Below, piece by piece: positions 18,328 through 28,841 of a stretch of 50,888 bases of DNA; the stretch's first letter is position 1; every line of letters begins with the position of its first letter. The notes beneath the pieces are model-generated. The model saw only the letters and a program-made list of their open reading frames with translations. It was not told where the DNA came from and made no database searches. The DNA is from Actinomycetota bacterium (GTDB lineage: Bacteria; Actinomycetota; Actinomycetes; Nanopelagicales; Nanopelagicaceae): contig RFMS01000135.1 in NCBI GenBank assembly GCA_009927575.1, positions 1 through 50,888 of the forward strand. The letters run 5' to 3'. Both the position numbers and the translations under genes were made by a program.

Positions 18328-18648
18328 TCAGACTGTAAATCCGATAGCGCGAAGTTGTTCGCGGCCATCGTCAGTGATTTTGCCTGGTCCCCAAGGTGGC
18401 ATCCATACCCAGTTGATTTTTACATCGCTGACTAGATCCTGAAGTACAGAACGAGTTTGATCTTCAATAACGTCTTGGAGAGGACATGCTGCAGATGTGA
18501 GTGTCATGTCCAGCACAGCGACATTTCCCGAATCAACCGAAACGTCATAGATCAAACCGAGATCAACTACATTGATTCCGAGTTCTGGATCAATCACATC
18601 TTTCATTGCTTCCGTGATGTCATCGACACCAGCAAGTTTTTCACTCAT
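18328..18648 (-). CDS. sufT: SufT-like / DUF59 metal-sulfur cluster assembly protein
   Basis: ITEAMKDVIDPELGINVVDLGLIYDVSVDSGNVAVLDMTLTSAACPLQDVI; start ATG 18648 next to the sufU stop. Confidence 0.9.
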   Translation of the reverse strand: MSEKLAGVDDITEAMKDVIDPELGINVVDLGLIYDVSVDSGNVAVLDMTLTSAACPLQDVIEDQTRSVLQDLVSDVKINWVWMPPWGPGKITDDGREQLRAIGFTV

Positions 18649-18649
18649 T

Positions 18650-19090
18650 TCATTCTCCAGATCTACTGCGTGTAACTGCGTCTTTAAATGCCATCCATCC
18701 CAAGAGTGCACACTTTACGCGAGCGGGGAACTTCGATACGCCAGCTAGCGCTACGCCATCTCCGAGAATATTCTCATCACCGCTCTTGGTGCCTTTACTC
18801 TGCATCATTTCAAGAAAATCAGCGACGATCTTTAGCGCTTCATCCTCATCTTTACCTCGCAACAGATCCGACATCACTGAAGTGCTCGCTTGCGAGATTG
18901 AGCAGCCGCTCCCCTCCCATGAAATGTCAGAAACGAGATTGCCATCCATATGGAGATTAAGAGTGACTTCATCACCACAACTGGTGTTGACGTGATGCAC
19001 CTGAACTGTTGGCTCCGGGCTGAGTTTTTTGTGAAGTGGATTTTTGTAATGATCCATAATCACTTCTTGGTAGAGCGAATCTAAATTCAT
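18650..19090 (-). CDS. sufU: SufU-type Fe-S scaffold / sulfur transfer protein
   Basis: LYQEVIMDHYKNPLHKKL, SCGDEVTLNLHM, WEGSGCSISQASTSVMSDLLRGK, RVKCALLGWMAFKDAV. Confidence 0.95.
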   Translation of the reverse strand: MNLDSLYQEVIMDHYKNPLHKKLSPEPTVQVHHVNTSCGDEVTLNLHMDGNLVSDISWEGSGCSISQASTSVMSDLLRGKDEDEALKIVADFLEMMQSKGTKSGDENILGDGVALAGVSKFPARVKCALLGWMAFKDAVTRSRSGE

Positions 19091-20384
19091 CGAAGGACTC
19101 CACTCGATGAAACGTTGAAAAATTCTTGCGCACGAGTGATGCCGGAGACCAGCTCGTCAACATCCGACGTATCGTTGTAGATGTAAAAAGATGCGCGGGT
19201 TGTCGCGACAACGTTCATTGCTCTCATGAGCGGCCATGCACAGTGATATCCAGTTCGAACAGCAATTCCGTACTCATCGAGAACTTGGCCTAAATCGTGT
19301 GGATGAATTCCTTCGACAGTAAACGAGAGAACTGCGCCACGATTTTCCAGATCACGTGGTCCAACAATCGCGAGGCCAGGAATCTTCTGTAATTCGGTCA
19401 ACGCGTACTTTGTTAACTCATGTTCATGTTCGGCAATTTTCGCCATTCCAATATCTGATAAATAGTCGATGCTGCACCAAGTCCGACAGCTTGAGCCATA
19501 TTTGGCACGCCAGCTTCAAATCTTTGTGGTGCCGATGCATAAGTAGAACGCTCCATCGTCACTGTTTCAATCATTGAACCACCTGTGAGGAACGGCGACA
19601 TTTCATTGAGTAGAACTCGTCTCCCCCAGAGAACACCAACGCCAGTTGGTCCAAGCGCTTTATGTCCTGAGAACGCTACGAAATCCGCACCGAGCTCTTT
19701 CACGTTTACTGCAAAATGTGGAATGGATTGACACGCATCCACGACAAAAAGTGCGCCGTGTGATTTCACAATTTTTGCTATGTCAGCAATTGGATTGATA
19801 GTTCCTAGAACATTGGATTGATGAGTGAGCGCCACTATTTTCGTTTTAGCGGTGATTAGCGAGGGGTCGAAGTTCAATCTACCTTCAGGAGTAATCCCGA
19901 ACCATTTCAGGGTTGCACCAGTACGTGCTGCAAGCTCTTGCCATGGGATTAAATTGGCGTGATGTTCCATCTCTGAGATAAGAATTTCATCGCCCGGTTT
20001 GAGTGCAAAAATACTATTGCCATTAGTTAGATTGCTATTAGCTAGATTCTTATTGGCAAGCGATGAATTACTCCACGAATACGCGAGCAAGTTAAGCGAT
20101 TCAGTTGCATTTTTAGTGAATATCACTTCATCGCTCTCTGCTCCGATGAAACGAGCAACTTTGTCACGCGCTCCTTCATAGAGATCAGTAGCTTCCTCAG
20201 CTAACTGGTGAGCGCCACGATGAACGGCAGCGTTATGTTTCTCGTAGAAATCACGTTCGGCATCAAGCACTGAGCGTGGTTTTTGCGATGTTGCTCCGCT
20301 ATCGAGATAGACGAGACGTTTCCCATCGCGAATGGTGCGCGAGAAAATCGGAAAATCCGATTTAATCTTTTCTACATTGAGCAT
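19087..20384 (-). CDS. sufS: SufS cysteine desulfurase, interrupted by an apparent frameshift near 19470
   Basis: ORF 19413..20384 (KSDFPIFSRTIRDGKRLVYLDSGATSQKPRSVLDA...GHKALGPTGVGVLWG) and ORF 19087..19446 (MAKIAEHEHELTKYALTELQKIPGLAIVGP...GIAVRTGYHCAWPLM) together make one SufS. Confidence 0.94.
20016..20060 (-). repeat. 3 x 15-nt in-frame tandem repeat within sufS
   Basis: Plus-strand ATTGCCATTAGTTAG / ATTGCTATTAGCTAG / ATTCTTATTGGCAAG; encodes LANKN-LANSN-LTNGN. Confidence 0.92.
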
Positions 20385-20407
20385 CGCGGGGAGTATTTCG
20401 TAGGGTG

Positions 20408-21160
20408 TTATGCCGTGACGTACTCGGCATAACCCTTCTCTTCGAGCTTCTCCGCTAAATCTGGCCCACCCTCTTCCACGATCTTGCCGTTAGCAAAAAC
20501 GTGGACAAAGTCAGGTTTGATGTAACGCAAAATTCTGGTGTAGTGCGTAATGAGAAGAACGCCTAAATCAGATTGTGATTTCACTCGATTCACGCCTTCG
20601 GAAACAATGCGAAGGGCATCAACATCAAGCCCTGAGTCTGTTTCATCCAAAATTGCGATTTTTGGTTTGAGTAACTCCAATTGCAGAATTTCATGGCGCT
20701 TCTTCTCGCCACCTGAGAAACCTTCGTTCACGCTTCGCTCCGCAAATGCAGGATCCATATGTAAACCTGACATCGCTTCTTTCACTTCACCAATCCAGGT
20801 GCGAACTTTTGGCGCTTCGCCACGGATTGCTGTTGCTGCGGTTCGCAAAAAGTTTGCAACGGATACACCAGGCACTTCAACTGGATATTGCATTGCGAGG
20901 AAGAGTCCAGCTTTTGCTCGTTCATCCACCGACATCTCTAAAACATCAGCGCCATCTAGTGTCACTGAACCACCAGTGATCGTGTACTTAGGGTGGCCTG
21001 CAATGGCGTAAGCCAAGGTAGATTTTCCAGATCCGTTTGGTCCCATAATTGCATGCGTTTCACCTGAATTAACAGTGAGGTCAACGCCTTTAAGAATCTC
21101 TTTGGTTCCTGATTCAGTTTCAACTCCGACGTGGAGACCTTTAATTATTAGCGTTGACAT
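20408..21160 (-). CDS. sufC: Fe-S cluster assembly ATPase SufC
   Basis: MSTLIIKGLHVGVETESGTKEILKGVDLTV, GPNGSGKSTLAYAIAGHPKYTITGG, FSGGEKKRHEILQLELLKPKIAILDETDSGLD. ATG at 21160 with GGAAGGAAAAC upstream. Confidence 0.96.
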   Translation of the reverse strand: MSTLIIKGLHVGVETESGTKEILKGVDLTVNSGETHAIMGPNGSGKSTLAYAIAGHPKYTITGGSVTLDGADVLEMSVDERAKAGLFLAMQYPVEVPGVSVANFLRTAATAIRGEAPKVRTWIGEVKEAMSGLHMDPAFAERSVNEGFSGGEKKRHEILQLELLKPKIAILDETDSGLDVDALRIVSEGVNRVKSQSDLGVLLITHYTRILRYIKPDFVHVFANGKIVEEGGPDLAEKLEEKGYAEYVTA

Positions 21161-21470
21161 GTTTTCCTTCCACCGTGATTGTGACGGAATCTCCGTCGCG
21201 AGTAACTGAATAAACCTCTGCGTTTTCGATCGCTGGCGGTGTAAGCGCCTCACCTGTTGCCATATCGAACTCTGAGCCATGGAGCCAACATTCAATATTG
21301 CGACCATTCATTTCGCCCTCTGAAAGAGAAACTTCAGAGTGAGTGCACATATCGTTGATGGCATACACATCGCTACCTACGCGAGCTACACAGACATCAG
21401 TGTTTCCGATAGTGAACTTTTGTGGTTTGCCATCTACGAGATCATTGATGGAAATAGTTAGATACGCCAT
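21141..21470 (-). CDS. Rieske-type [2Fe-2S] non-heme ferredoxin in the suf operon
   Basis: CTHSEVSLSEGEMNGRNIECWLHGSEFD: C-x-H...C-x2-H Rieske ligands. Confidence 0.92.
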   Translation of the reverse strand: MAYLTISINDLVDGKPQKFTIGNTDVCVARVGSDVYAINDMCTHSEVSLSEGEMNGRNIECWLHGSEFDMATGEALTPPAIENAEVYSVTRDGDSVTITVEGKHVNANN

Positions 21471-22555
21471 TACGCGCCAACCTTCGTGAGCTCGCCATCA
21501 ATGCGTGCCATCAAACGCTCTTCAATAGTCTCGTCCTTGATTAAAGAAACAATTTCAGCGAAGAAACCACGAATGACTAGGCGACGGGCCTCATCAGCTG
21601 GAATACCGCGTGACATCAGATAGAAAAGTTGTTCATCATCAAATCGACCCGTTGTGCTTGCATGGCCTGCACCAACGATTTCGCCGGTTTCAATCTCAAG
21701 ATTTGGCACAGAATCTGCACGCGCGCCATCGGTTAACAGAAGGTTTCTATTTAATTCATAGGTATCTGTTCCTTCGGCAGCTGCGCGAATAAAGACATCG
21801 CCGATCCATACCGTTCGCGCGCTATCTCCTGCGAGCGCACCCTTGTAATTCACACGAGATTTCGCATGCGTAACATTATGGTCAACATGAATACGATGTT
21901 CGAGATGTTGGCCATCCGTCGCGAAGTAGAGTCCAGAAAGTTCAGCGCTTGCACCAGTTCCTGCATATTCAACAGTCGGAAGAAGTCGAACGACCGAACC
22001 ACCAATCGAAATGACTACTGATTTAAACGTCGCATCTTTTCCGACAATTGCGTGATGGCGAGCAAGGTGAACTGTTTCGTTATCCCACTCTTGCAGAGAA
22101 ACGAATGTCAACGTCGCTCCTGGTTCCAGCGAAATTTCAATCTCTTCAGCAATCTTTGCATTTCCGGAATTCTCAACAATGACAGTGGCATGTGAGTGTG
22201 CTCCGGCGCGGATTACGGTTCGAGAAACCTCAGCTCCGCTCCCCGCTTTACGTAATAATGTAATTGCTTCTTTAATCTCGGCATCCTTATTGATGGTGAG
22301 AACTGTTACCTCTTTAACAGCATCTCGTATACGTTGCACAACGACATCATCAGTAGTTGATTGTGGGATGACTTCACTCGCTGGCACTGCAGCGATGGTG
22401 TAGCCACCTTGCGCTTGATCTTTTAACGAGAGAGAGATCTTCGGAATAAATGAAGCGGTCCCATCATGAAACCCAGCAATCTTCTTCAGTGGCGTAAATC
22501 GCCACGCCTCTTCTCTTCCCGTAGGAACGAGATAATTTGTTGTGAGTGCGCTCAT
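21470..22555 (-). CDS. sufD: Fe-S cluster assembly protein SufD
   Basis: SufBD core; [43 protein letters not shown]. Confidence 0.95.
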   Translation of the reverse strand: MSALTTNYLVPTGREEAWRFTPLKKIAGFHDGTASFIPKISLSLKDQAQGGYTIAAVPASEVIPQSTTDDVVVQRIRDAVKEVTVLTINKDAEIKEAITLLRKAGSGAEVSRTVIRAGAHSHATVIVENSGNAKIAEEIEISLEPGATLTFVSLQEWDNETVHLARHHAIVGKDATFKSVVISIGGSVVRLLPTVEYAGTGASAELSGLYFATDGQHLEHRIHVDHNVTHAKSRVNYKGALAGDSARTVWIGDVFIRAAAEGTDTYELNRNLLLTDGARADSVPNLEIETGEIVGAGHASTTGRFDDEQLFYLMSRGIPADEARRLVIRGFFAEIVSLIKDETIEERLMARIDGELTKVGA

Positions 22556-23967
22556 TATCCAACTGCGCCTTCCATTTGAAGCTCGATGAGTCGATTGAGC
22601 TCAAGGGCATATTCCATAGGAAGTTCTCGCGCAATAGGTTCAATAAATCCGCGCACAATCATCGCCATTGCTTCATCTTCAGAAAGTCCACGTGACATGA
22701 GATAAAAGAGTTGATCATCGCTGATTTTTGAGACAGTTGCTTCATGTCCCATCGATACATCATCTTCACGAACATCTACATATGGATATGTATCGGAACG
22801 AGAAATGGTGTCAACCAAGAGCGCATCGCATTTAACTGTGCTCTTTGAATGATGTGCGCCATCTTGTACTTGAACAAGCCCTCGATAAGAGGTTCGGCCG
22901 CCGCCTCGAGCGACTGATTTGGAGATAATGGTTGACGATGTGTGCGGCGCTGCGTGAACCATCTTTGCGCCAGCATCCTGATGTTGGCCTTCACCGGCGA
23001 ATGCAATGGAGAGAGTCTCGCCTTTTGCGTGTTCACCCATCAAGAAAACCGCTGGATATTTCATTGTGACTTTGGAACCGATATTGCCATCGATCCACTC
23101 CATCGTTGCGCCTTCTGCACAGGTCGCACGCTTTGTTACAAGGTTATAAACGTTATTGGACCAGTTCTGAATTGTTGTGTAGCGAACTCGAGCATTCTTT
23201 CGAACGATAATCTCGACTACTGCAGAATGTAGTGAGTCGGATGAATAGATCGGTGCAGTACATCCTTCAACATAATGTACGTAAGAACCTTCATCAGCAA
23301 TGATGAGAGTTCTTTCAAATTGACCCATGTTCTCGGTATTAATACGGAAATATGCTTGCAATGGAATCTCAACATGCACACCCTTTGGTACATAGATAAA
23401 TGAACCGCCAGACCAGACAGCAGTATTGAGAGCTGCAAATTTATTGTCGCCAACTGGAATTACTGAACCGAAATACTCTTTAAAAATATCTTCATGCTCA
23501 CGTAGTCCGGTGTCGGTATCGAGAAAGAGCACGCCTTGCTCCTCAAGATCTTTGCGAATCGAGTGATACACAACTTCTGATTCGTACTGCGCAGCAACAC
23601 CTGCAATAAGGCGATTTTTCTCTGCCTCTGGGATTCCGAGACGGTCATACGTGTTCTTAATATCTTCTGGCAATTCTTCCCAAGTCGTAGCTTGTTTCTC
23701 AGTTGAGCGAACAAAGTACTTAATGGTGTCAAAGTGAATGCCCGATAAGTCTGAGCCCCAATTTGGCATCGGCTTCTTGTCAAAGAGCGCTAAACCTTTA
23801 AGACGAAGATCAAGCATCCATTGTGGTTCATTCTTCTTTGCAGAAATATCGCGGACGACATCCTCGTTGAGACCGCGTTGTACGTTTGCGCCAGCATCAT
23901 TTTTATCTGACCAGCCATACTCATATTTACCAATGCCTTCGAGTTCTGGATGTGCGATCTGTGTCAT
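22555..23967 (-). CDS. sufB: Fe-S cluster assembly protein SufB
   Basis: 470 aa; [92 protein letters not shown]. Confidence 0.97.
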   Translation of the reverse strand: MTQIAHPELEGIGKYEYGWSDKNDAGANVQRGLNEDVVRDISAKKNEPQWMLDLRLKGLALFDKKPMPNWGSDLSGIHFDTIKYFVRSTEKQATTWEELPEDIKNTYDRLGIPEAEKNRLIAGVAAQYESEVVYHSIRKDLEEQGVLFLDTDTGLREHEDIFKEYFGSVIPVGDNKFAALNTAVWSGGSFIYVPKGVHVEIPLQAYFRINTENMGQFERTLIIADEGSYVHYVEGCTAPIYSSDSLHSAVVEIIVRKNARVRYTTIQNWSNNVYNLVTKRATCAEGATMEWIDGNIGSKVTMKYPAVFLMGEHAKGETLSIAFAGEGQHQDAGAKMVHAAPHTSSTIISKSVARGGGRTSYRGLVQVQDGAHHSKSTVKCDALLVDTISRSDTYPYVDVREDDVSMGHEATVSKISDDQLFYLMSRGLSEDEAMAMIVRGFIEPIARELPMEYALELNRLIELQMEGAVG

Positions 23968-24692
23968 TGTGCCGCCGCTTTCTTTCGTTGTTTTTGGGAT
24001 TGTCCCAGTTGAGATTGCCGTGATTTCGAGGAATTTCCATTCGGTACAAATGTCGTGCAGACGCCATCACCGTGCGCAATTGTTGCCAGGCGTTGTACAT
24101 GCGTGCCAAGGACTTGTGAAAATACTGCGGTCTCTGCTTCGCAGATTTCTGGAAATTCGGCAGCGACGTGAGCAACTGGGCAATGGTGCTGACAAATTTC
24201 TTCGCCTTGCGCTCGCTGTTGAACAGTTGTTGCATAGCCTTCATTAGTTAACTCTTGTGCGAGAACTTTAATTTTCTCTTTCTGGCTTCTTGATTGTGCT
24301 AAATTTTTCTGAATCTTGCGCGCTATTTCTTGTGCTCTCGCGTGCGCAAACTCTTTCACCATTTGTTGGCCATTTTTCTGCGACATAAATTTCAATGCAT
24401 GTACAGCAAGATCGTCATACGAATGTTCAAACTTCTCTCGCCCAGCATCAGTCATTACAAAAACTTTTGACGGACGGCCACGGCCACGTTGGTTCTGTTG
24501 CGATGGGTATGGTTCGCGCGCTTCTAATATTCCTTCGTCAACCAGCGCATCAAGATGGCGGCGAATTCCTGCAGGAGTAATGTGAAGCTGGTCTGCGAGC
24601 GCTACCGCGGTAAGCGGGCCTGATTGCAAAATGGAACGCGCAAGGGCTTCCCGAGTGGAAAGTTCTCGGGATGGCGCCTTGGTTATTTTCAC
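23964..24692 (-). CDS. sufR: SufR-like Fe-S sensing ArsR/DeoR-type repressor
   Basis: Winged helix [28 protein letters not shown]; Cys residues in [25 protein letters not shown] typical of SufR. In-frame GTG at 24692. Confidence 0.88.
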   Translation of the reverse strand: MKITKAPSRELSTREALARSILQSGPLTAVALADQLHITPAGIRRHLDALVDEGILEAREPYPSQQNQRGRGRPSKVFVMTDAGREKFEHSYDDLAVHALKFMSQKNGQQMVKEFAHARAQEIARKIQKNLAQSRSQKEKIKVLAQELTNEGYATTVQQRAQGEEICQHHCPVAHVAAEFPEICEAETAVFSQVLGTHVQRLATIAHGDGVCTTFVPNGNSSKSRQSQLGQSQKQRKKAAAQ

Positions 24693-24705
24693 AACATTAT
24701 TGTTG
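24692..24705. promoter_or_regulatory. Candidate SufR operator CAAC-N6-GTTG
   Basis: CAACATTATTGTTG, perfect inverted repeat directly at the putative sufR GTG start, in the sufR/ctaA divergent region. Confidence 0.65.
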
Positions 24706-24766
24706 CGTAATTCCCCCCACCGCGCCAATTGAAGGAATTCCAGGGCCACGCTAATAGGGTTACGAC

Positions 24767-25635
24767 ATGTCGAAAGTGGGAAGGTTCCTCCTCTCCTCAC
24801 TTCTTTTTCTGCAATGCGCACTCATCGTTACCGGTGGCGCTGTTCGACTTACAGGTTCTGGTCTTGGTTGTCCGACCTGGCCAGAGTGCACACCTGGTTC
24901 ATACACCCCCACACCACATCAAGTTGAAGGTCCAGTTCATGCGTGGATTGAATTCGGCAACCGACTCCTTACCTTCGCTCTCTTCTTCGCGGCCTTGGCG
25001 ACAATCATCTACGTTCTGAAGAGCCGTCGACGAGATCTATTTCTCTTATCTCTCTTCCAACTTCTTGGGATTCTTGGGCAAGGTGTATTGGGCGGAATTA
25101 CCGTTCTCACGCATCTCAATCCCTACGCGGTTGCAAGCCATTTCATCCTCTCGATTTTCCTTATTGCAGGTGCAGCGTTATTGCGCTCGCGTGGTGTGAA
25201 TATGCCTCAATACCACTTCAACGAATTACCATGCTCACGTCACGAGCGGTATTGCTCCTCACTTTTCTCGTCATCACCGTTGGCACCGTTGTTACCGGCT
25301 CAGGTCCACATGCGGGCGATATCAAAGCGCCTCGAACTGGCTTTGACCCTCGCACCATCGCCATTCTTCATGCTGACATGGTGATCGCTTTAATCTTTCT
25401 GACAATAGGACTCTTGATCGCTCTTCGACTTGGTGAGAGCGGAGATACACAATCAAAAATAACGCGAACTGCCGTGATTTTTCTGGGTGTCGTACTGGCA
25501 CAAGGGTTGATTGGTTATGTTCAATACTTCACTGGCCTTCCCGAATTGATCGTCGCAGCACATTTAGTTGGAGCTACGTTGGTCTGGCTTGCCGCGTGTA
25601 ACTTGGCCATTCAAGGAAGGATCTTTGCTCGATGA
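24767..25635 (+). CDS. ctaA: Heme A synthase (CtaA/Cox15), interrupted by an apparent frameshift around 25165-25235
   Basis: ORF 24767..25384 (TGGAVRLTGSGLGCPTWPECTPG...GILGQGVLGGITVLTHLNP) and ORF 25231..25635 (VGTVVTGSGPHAGD...VLAQGLIGYVQYFTGLPELIVAAHLVGATLVW) are the two halves of CtaA. Confidence 0.92.
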
Positions 25636-27704
25636 GTTGGAGTGAACTCGACGAACGCGCAGTAAAAGTTGCGCGTGCACTTGCGATGGATTCGGTTCAA
25701 AAAGTTGGCAATGGCCATCCGGGTACGGCGATGTCCCTCGCGCCAGTTGCTTATTTACTTTTTCAGAAATTTCTCCGCCATGATCCAAGTGATCCGCAAT
25801 GGATAGGTCGCGATCGATTTATTCTTTCGTGCGGACATTCATCAATGACTCTCTATACCCAGCTCTTCTTTAGCGGTTACGGCGTTGAATTATCTGATCT
25901 ACAAAGTTTTAGAACGTGGGGCTCACTCACTCCGGGCCATCCTGAATATGGCCATACTGCTGGCGTCGAAACAACTACTGGACCACTAGGTCAAGGAGTT
26001 GCTAACGCGGTTGGAATGGCGATGGCCGCGCGATACGAACGCGGACTATTTGATCCCGACTGCGCAGATGGTGAGAGTCCATTTGATCACAACATCTGGG
26101 TTATCTGTTCGGATGGCGATCTCGAAGAGGGCGTTAGCGCAGAAGCTTCATCACTTGCTGGAGTTCAAGCGTTAGGCAACCTCAAAGTAATTTATGATGA
26201 CAATCGAATTTCGATTGAAGGCGATACACATCTCGCGTTTACTGAAGATGTCTCTGCGCGTTATCGGGCTTACGGATGGAACGTCATTGAAGTAGCGGCG
26301 CTCGCTAATGGTGATGTCGATCGAGTAGTACTTGAACAAGCTATGAACGCCGCATTAGTTGAGAAGCAGAAGCCCACATTAATTCGACTGAAAACCGTTA
26401 TTGCCTGGCCAGCGCCTAATGCGCGCAATACAGCAAAATCACATGGTTCAGCACTTGGCGCTGACGAAATTGCTGCGACAAAGACTGAACTAGGTCTTGA
26501 TCCAACAAAAAGTTTCGATGTTCCTGATGATGTACTCAGCCATGTGCGTAAAGTAAAAATACGCGGCGCAGAAATGAAAAGCGCATGGCAGAAGAATTTT
26601 TCCCAATGGCAATCGCAAAATACTGAAAGAGCTGCTTTATTGAACCGTTTGATGTCACAAGAGTTACCAGCGAATTGGGAGAAGTCACTTCCGCACTTCC
26701 CTTCGACTGTACTGTCATCGAAAGAGATCGCTACGCGCAAAGCCTCTGGTGATACTTTGCAAGCGCTCGCGGCAATTCTTCCCGAATTGTGGGGCGGCTC
26801 AGCAGATTTAGCAGAGAGTAATAACACCACAATTGATCACGGTGGCTCCTTCTTACCAAAGAGCAGTGGCATGAAAGGTGCAAATCCTTACGGTCGCATT
26901 ATTCACTTCGGCATTCGCGAACATGCCATGGGCGCGATCATGAATGGTGTTGCGCTTCACGGACTGACTCGGCCATTTGGTGGAACATTCTTAGTTTTCA
27001 GTGATTACATGCGAGGAGCGGTTCGCTTATCTGCACTAATGAAACTTCCCGTTACCTACATTTGGACGCATGACTCCATCGGTTTAGGTGAAGACGGTCC
27101 AACTCATCAACCGGTTGAACATGCAGCAGCGCTACGAGCAATACCTGGTTTAAGCGTTATTCGACCAGCCGATGCAAATGAAGTTGCTTATGCGTGGGCA
27201 GAAATTATCCGTCGACGTGAACCAGTCGGACTCCTTCTCTCTCGACAGAATCTCCCCGTCTTTGAACGTGAAAGTGAGAAAAAAGGTTCTGGAATCTCAG
27301 ATGCGAGCGGCGTAAAGAACGGTGCCTACATTCTCAAGGAAGCATCAAAGACGCCTCAAGTAATTTTGATTGCCACCGGATCGGAAGTGGCGTTAGCGCT
27401 TTCAGCTCAAACAGAACTAGAAAAGGAAGGCATTGCTACTCGAGTAGTGAGCGCACCATGCTTAGAGTGGTTTGCAGCCCAACCAGAAAGTTATCGAGCA
27501 AGTGTTCTGCCGCCGTCAATAAAAGCGCGAGTGAGTATCGAAGCGGGAATCGCTCAAGGATGGCGAGAACTTGTTGGCGATGCTGGTGAAATGATTTCGA
27601 TTGAACACTTTGGAGCATCTGCGTCGTATCAGAAACTCTTTGCTGAATTTGGATTTACGGTCGAGAACGTCGTCGCAGCAGCGCGACGCACAATTACTCA
27701 ATAG
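25632..27704 (+). CDS. tkt: Transketolase
   Basis: 690 aa; NGHPGTAMSLAPVAYLLFQ, GPLGQGVANAVGMAMAARY, FLVFSDYMRGAVRLSALMKLPVTYIWTHDSIGLGEDGPTHQPVEH. Confidence 0.97.
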   Translation: MSWSELDERAVKVARALAMDSVQKVGNGHPGTAMSLAPVAYLLFQKFLRHDPSDPQWIGRDRFILSCGHSSMTLYTQLFFSGYGVELSDLQSFRTWGSLTPGHPEYGHTAGVETTTGPLGQGVANAVGMAMAARYERGLFDPDCADGESPFDHNIWVICSDGDLEEGVSAEASSLAGVQALGNLKVIYDDNRISIEGDTHLAFTEDVSARYRAYGWNVIEVAALANGDVDRVVLEQAMNAALVEKQKPTLIRLKTVIAWPAPNARNTAKSHGSALGADEIAATKTELGLDPTKSFDVPDDVLSHVRKVKIRGAEMKSAWQKNFSQWQSQNTERAALLNRLMSQELPANWEKSLPHFPSTVLSSKEIATRKASGDTLQALAAILPELWGGSADLAESNNTTIDHGGSFLPKSSGMKGANPYGRIIHFGIREHAMGAIMNGVALHGLTRPFGGTFLVFSDYMRGAVRLSALMKLPVTYIWTHDSIGLGEDGPTHQPVEHAAALRAIPGLSVIRPADANEVAYAWAEIIRRREPVGLLLSRQNLPVFERESEKKGSGISDASGVKNGAYILKEASKTPQVILIATGSEVALALSAQTELEKEGIATRVVSAPCLEWFAAQPESYRASVLPPSIKARVSIEAGIAQGWRELVGDAGEMISIEHFGASASYQKLFAEFGFTVENVVAAARRTITQ

Positions 27705-27719
27705 AATGTAAATCAAGCA

Positions 27720-28841
27720 ATGACAGATCGACTCGTTGCCTTATCAAGAGCCGGTACCTCAATTTGGCTTGATGACCTCTCACGCGACAGATTGATTGAT
27801 TCGTCGTCACCACAATCATTAACTCGGTTAATCGCCGAAAAATCTGTCGTTGGCGTTACAACAAATCCTGCCATTTTCTCCCAGGCAATTAGCAATTCAG
27901 CACTTTATGCCGATGACATTAAACGATTAGCTGCCGAAGGAAAGAACGCAGAATCCATCATTACTCATCTCACGGTTGATGATGTCCAAAGAGCATGCGA
28001 TCAATTGCATGATGTATTTGTGGATTCTCACGGAGTTGATGGCCGAGTAAGTATCGAAGTTGATCCACGCTTTGCTCGCGATACCGAAAAAACAATTGCC
28101 CAAGCAAAAGATCTCTGGCAGAAAGTCGCACGACCAAATGTCCTCATTAAAGTTCCTGCCACAGTTGAAGGATTGCCTGCCATCACGGAACTTATTGCCG
28201 CCGGAATTAGCGTTAACGTAACGATCATTTTTTCAGTGGCTCGCTATCAAGAAGTTTTTGCCGCCTTTGTCGCAGGCTTGGAACGTCGCCACTCTCTCGG
28301 ACTACCTTTACATGAGATTCATTCCGTTGCCTCATTCTTCGTCAGTAGAGTCGATAGCGAGATTGATGCCCGTCTTAAAAGTGACAGTAACTCCAACGCA
28401 ACCTCGCTTTTGGGGAGAGCAGCAATCGCTAATGCACGTTTGGCTTACGAAGCATTCCTTGAAATGAAACGCACGCCACAATGGATCTCTTTAGCTCTTC
28501 TTGGTGCGAATATTCAACGACCACTCTGGGCATCTACCGGCGTCAAAGATAAGTCCTATTCCGATGATAGATATGTTGTTGAATTAGTGGCACCTGAAAC
28601 TGTGAACACTATGCCGCAAAGTACCTTGGATGCGGTCGCTGATCATGGCGATGTTCGAGGTGAATCGATTACGTCCAATGTTCAACAATCCCGTGCAGAT
28701 GTTGAGGCGCTAGCCAATCTTGGTATCTCACTCGATGAAGTCGCTGATAAGTTAGAACGAGAAGGTTTAGAGAAATTTGTAACTCCGTGGTTACAACTCA
28801 TCGAGGTTGTAGAGAAAGTGGCACGTGGTGATAACGCTTAA
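27720..28841 (+). CDS. tal: Transaldolase
   Basis: TSIWLDDLSRDRL, GVTTNPAIFSQAI, RVSIEVDPRFARDT, RPNVLIKVPATVEGLPAI. Confidence 0.96.
   Translation: MTDRLVALSRAGTSIWLDDLSRDRLIDSSSPQSLTRLIAEKSVVGVTTNPAIFSQAISNSALYADDIKRLAAEGKNAESIITHLTVDDVQRACDQLHDVFVDSHGVDGRVSIEVDPRFARDTEKTIAQAKDLWQKVARPNVLIKVPATVEGLPAITELIAAGISVNVTIIFSVARYQEVFAAFVAGLERRHSLGLPLHEIHSVASFFVSRVDSEIDARLKSDSNSNATSLLGRAAIANARLAYEAFLEMKRTPQWISLALLGANIQRPLWASTGVKDKSYSDDRYVVELVAPETVNTMPQSTLDAVADHGDVRGESITSNVQQSRADVEALANLGISLDEVADKLEREGLEKFVTPWLQLIEVVEKVARGDNA

Noticed and set aside
21141-21470. Rieske ferredoxin inside the suf operon as a novel fusion system
   Set aside because: A Rieske-type protein between sufD and sufC is a common actinobacterial arrangement.
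23975-24025. SufR C-terminal [11 protein letters not shown] as a further tandem repeat
   Set aside because: DNA units (CGGCAATCTCAACTG / GGACAATCCCAAAAA) are too diverged to be a confident duplication; may just be a Q/S-rich tail.
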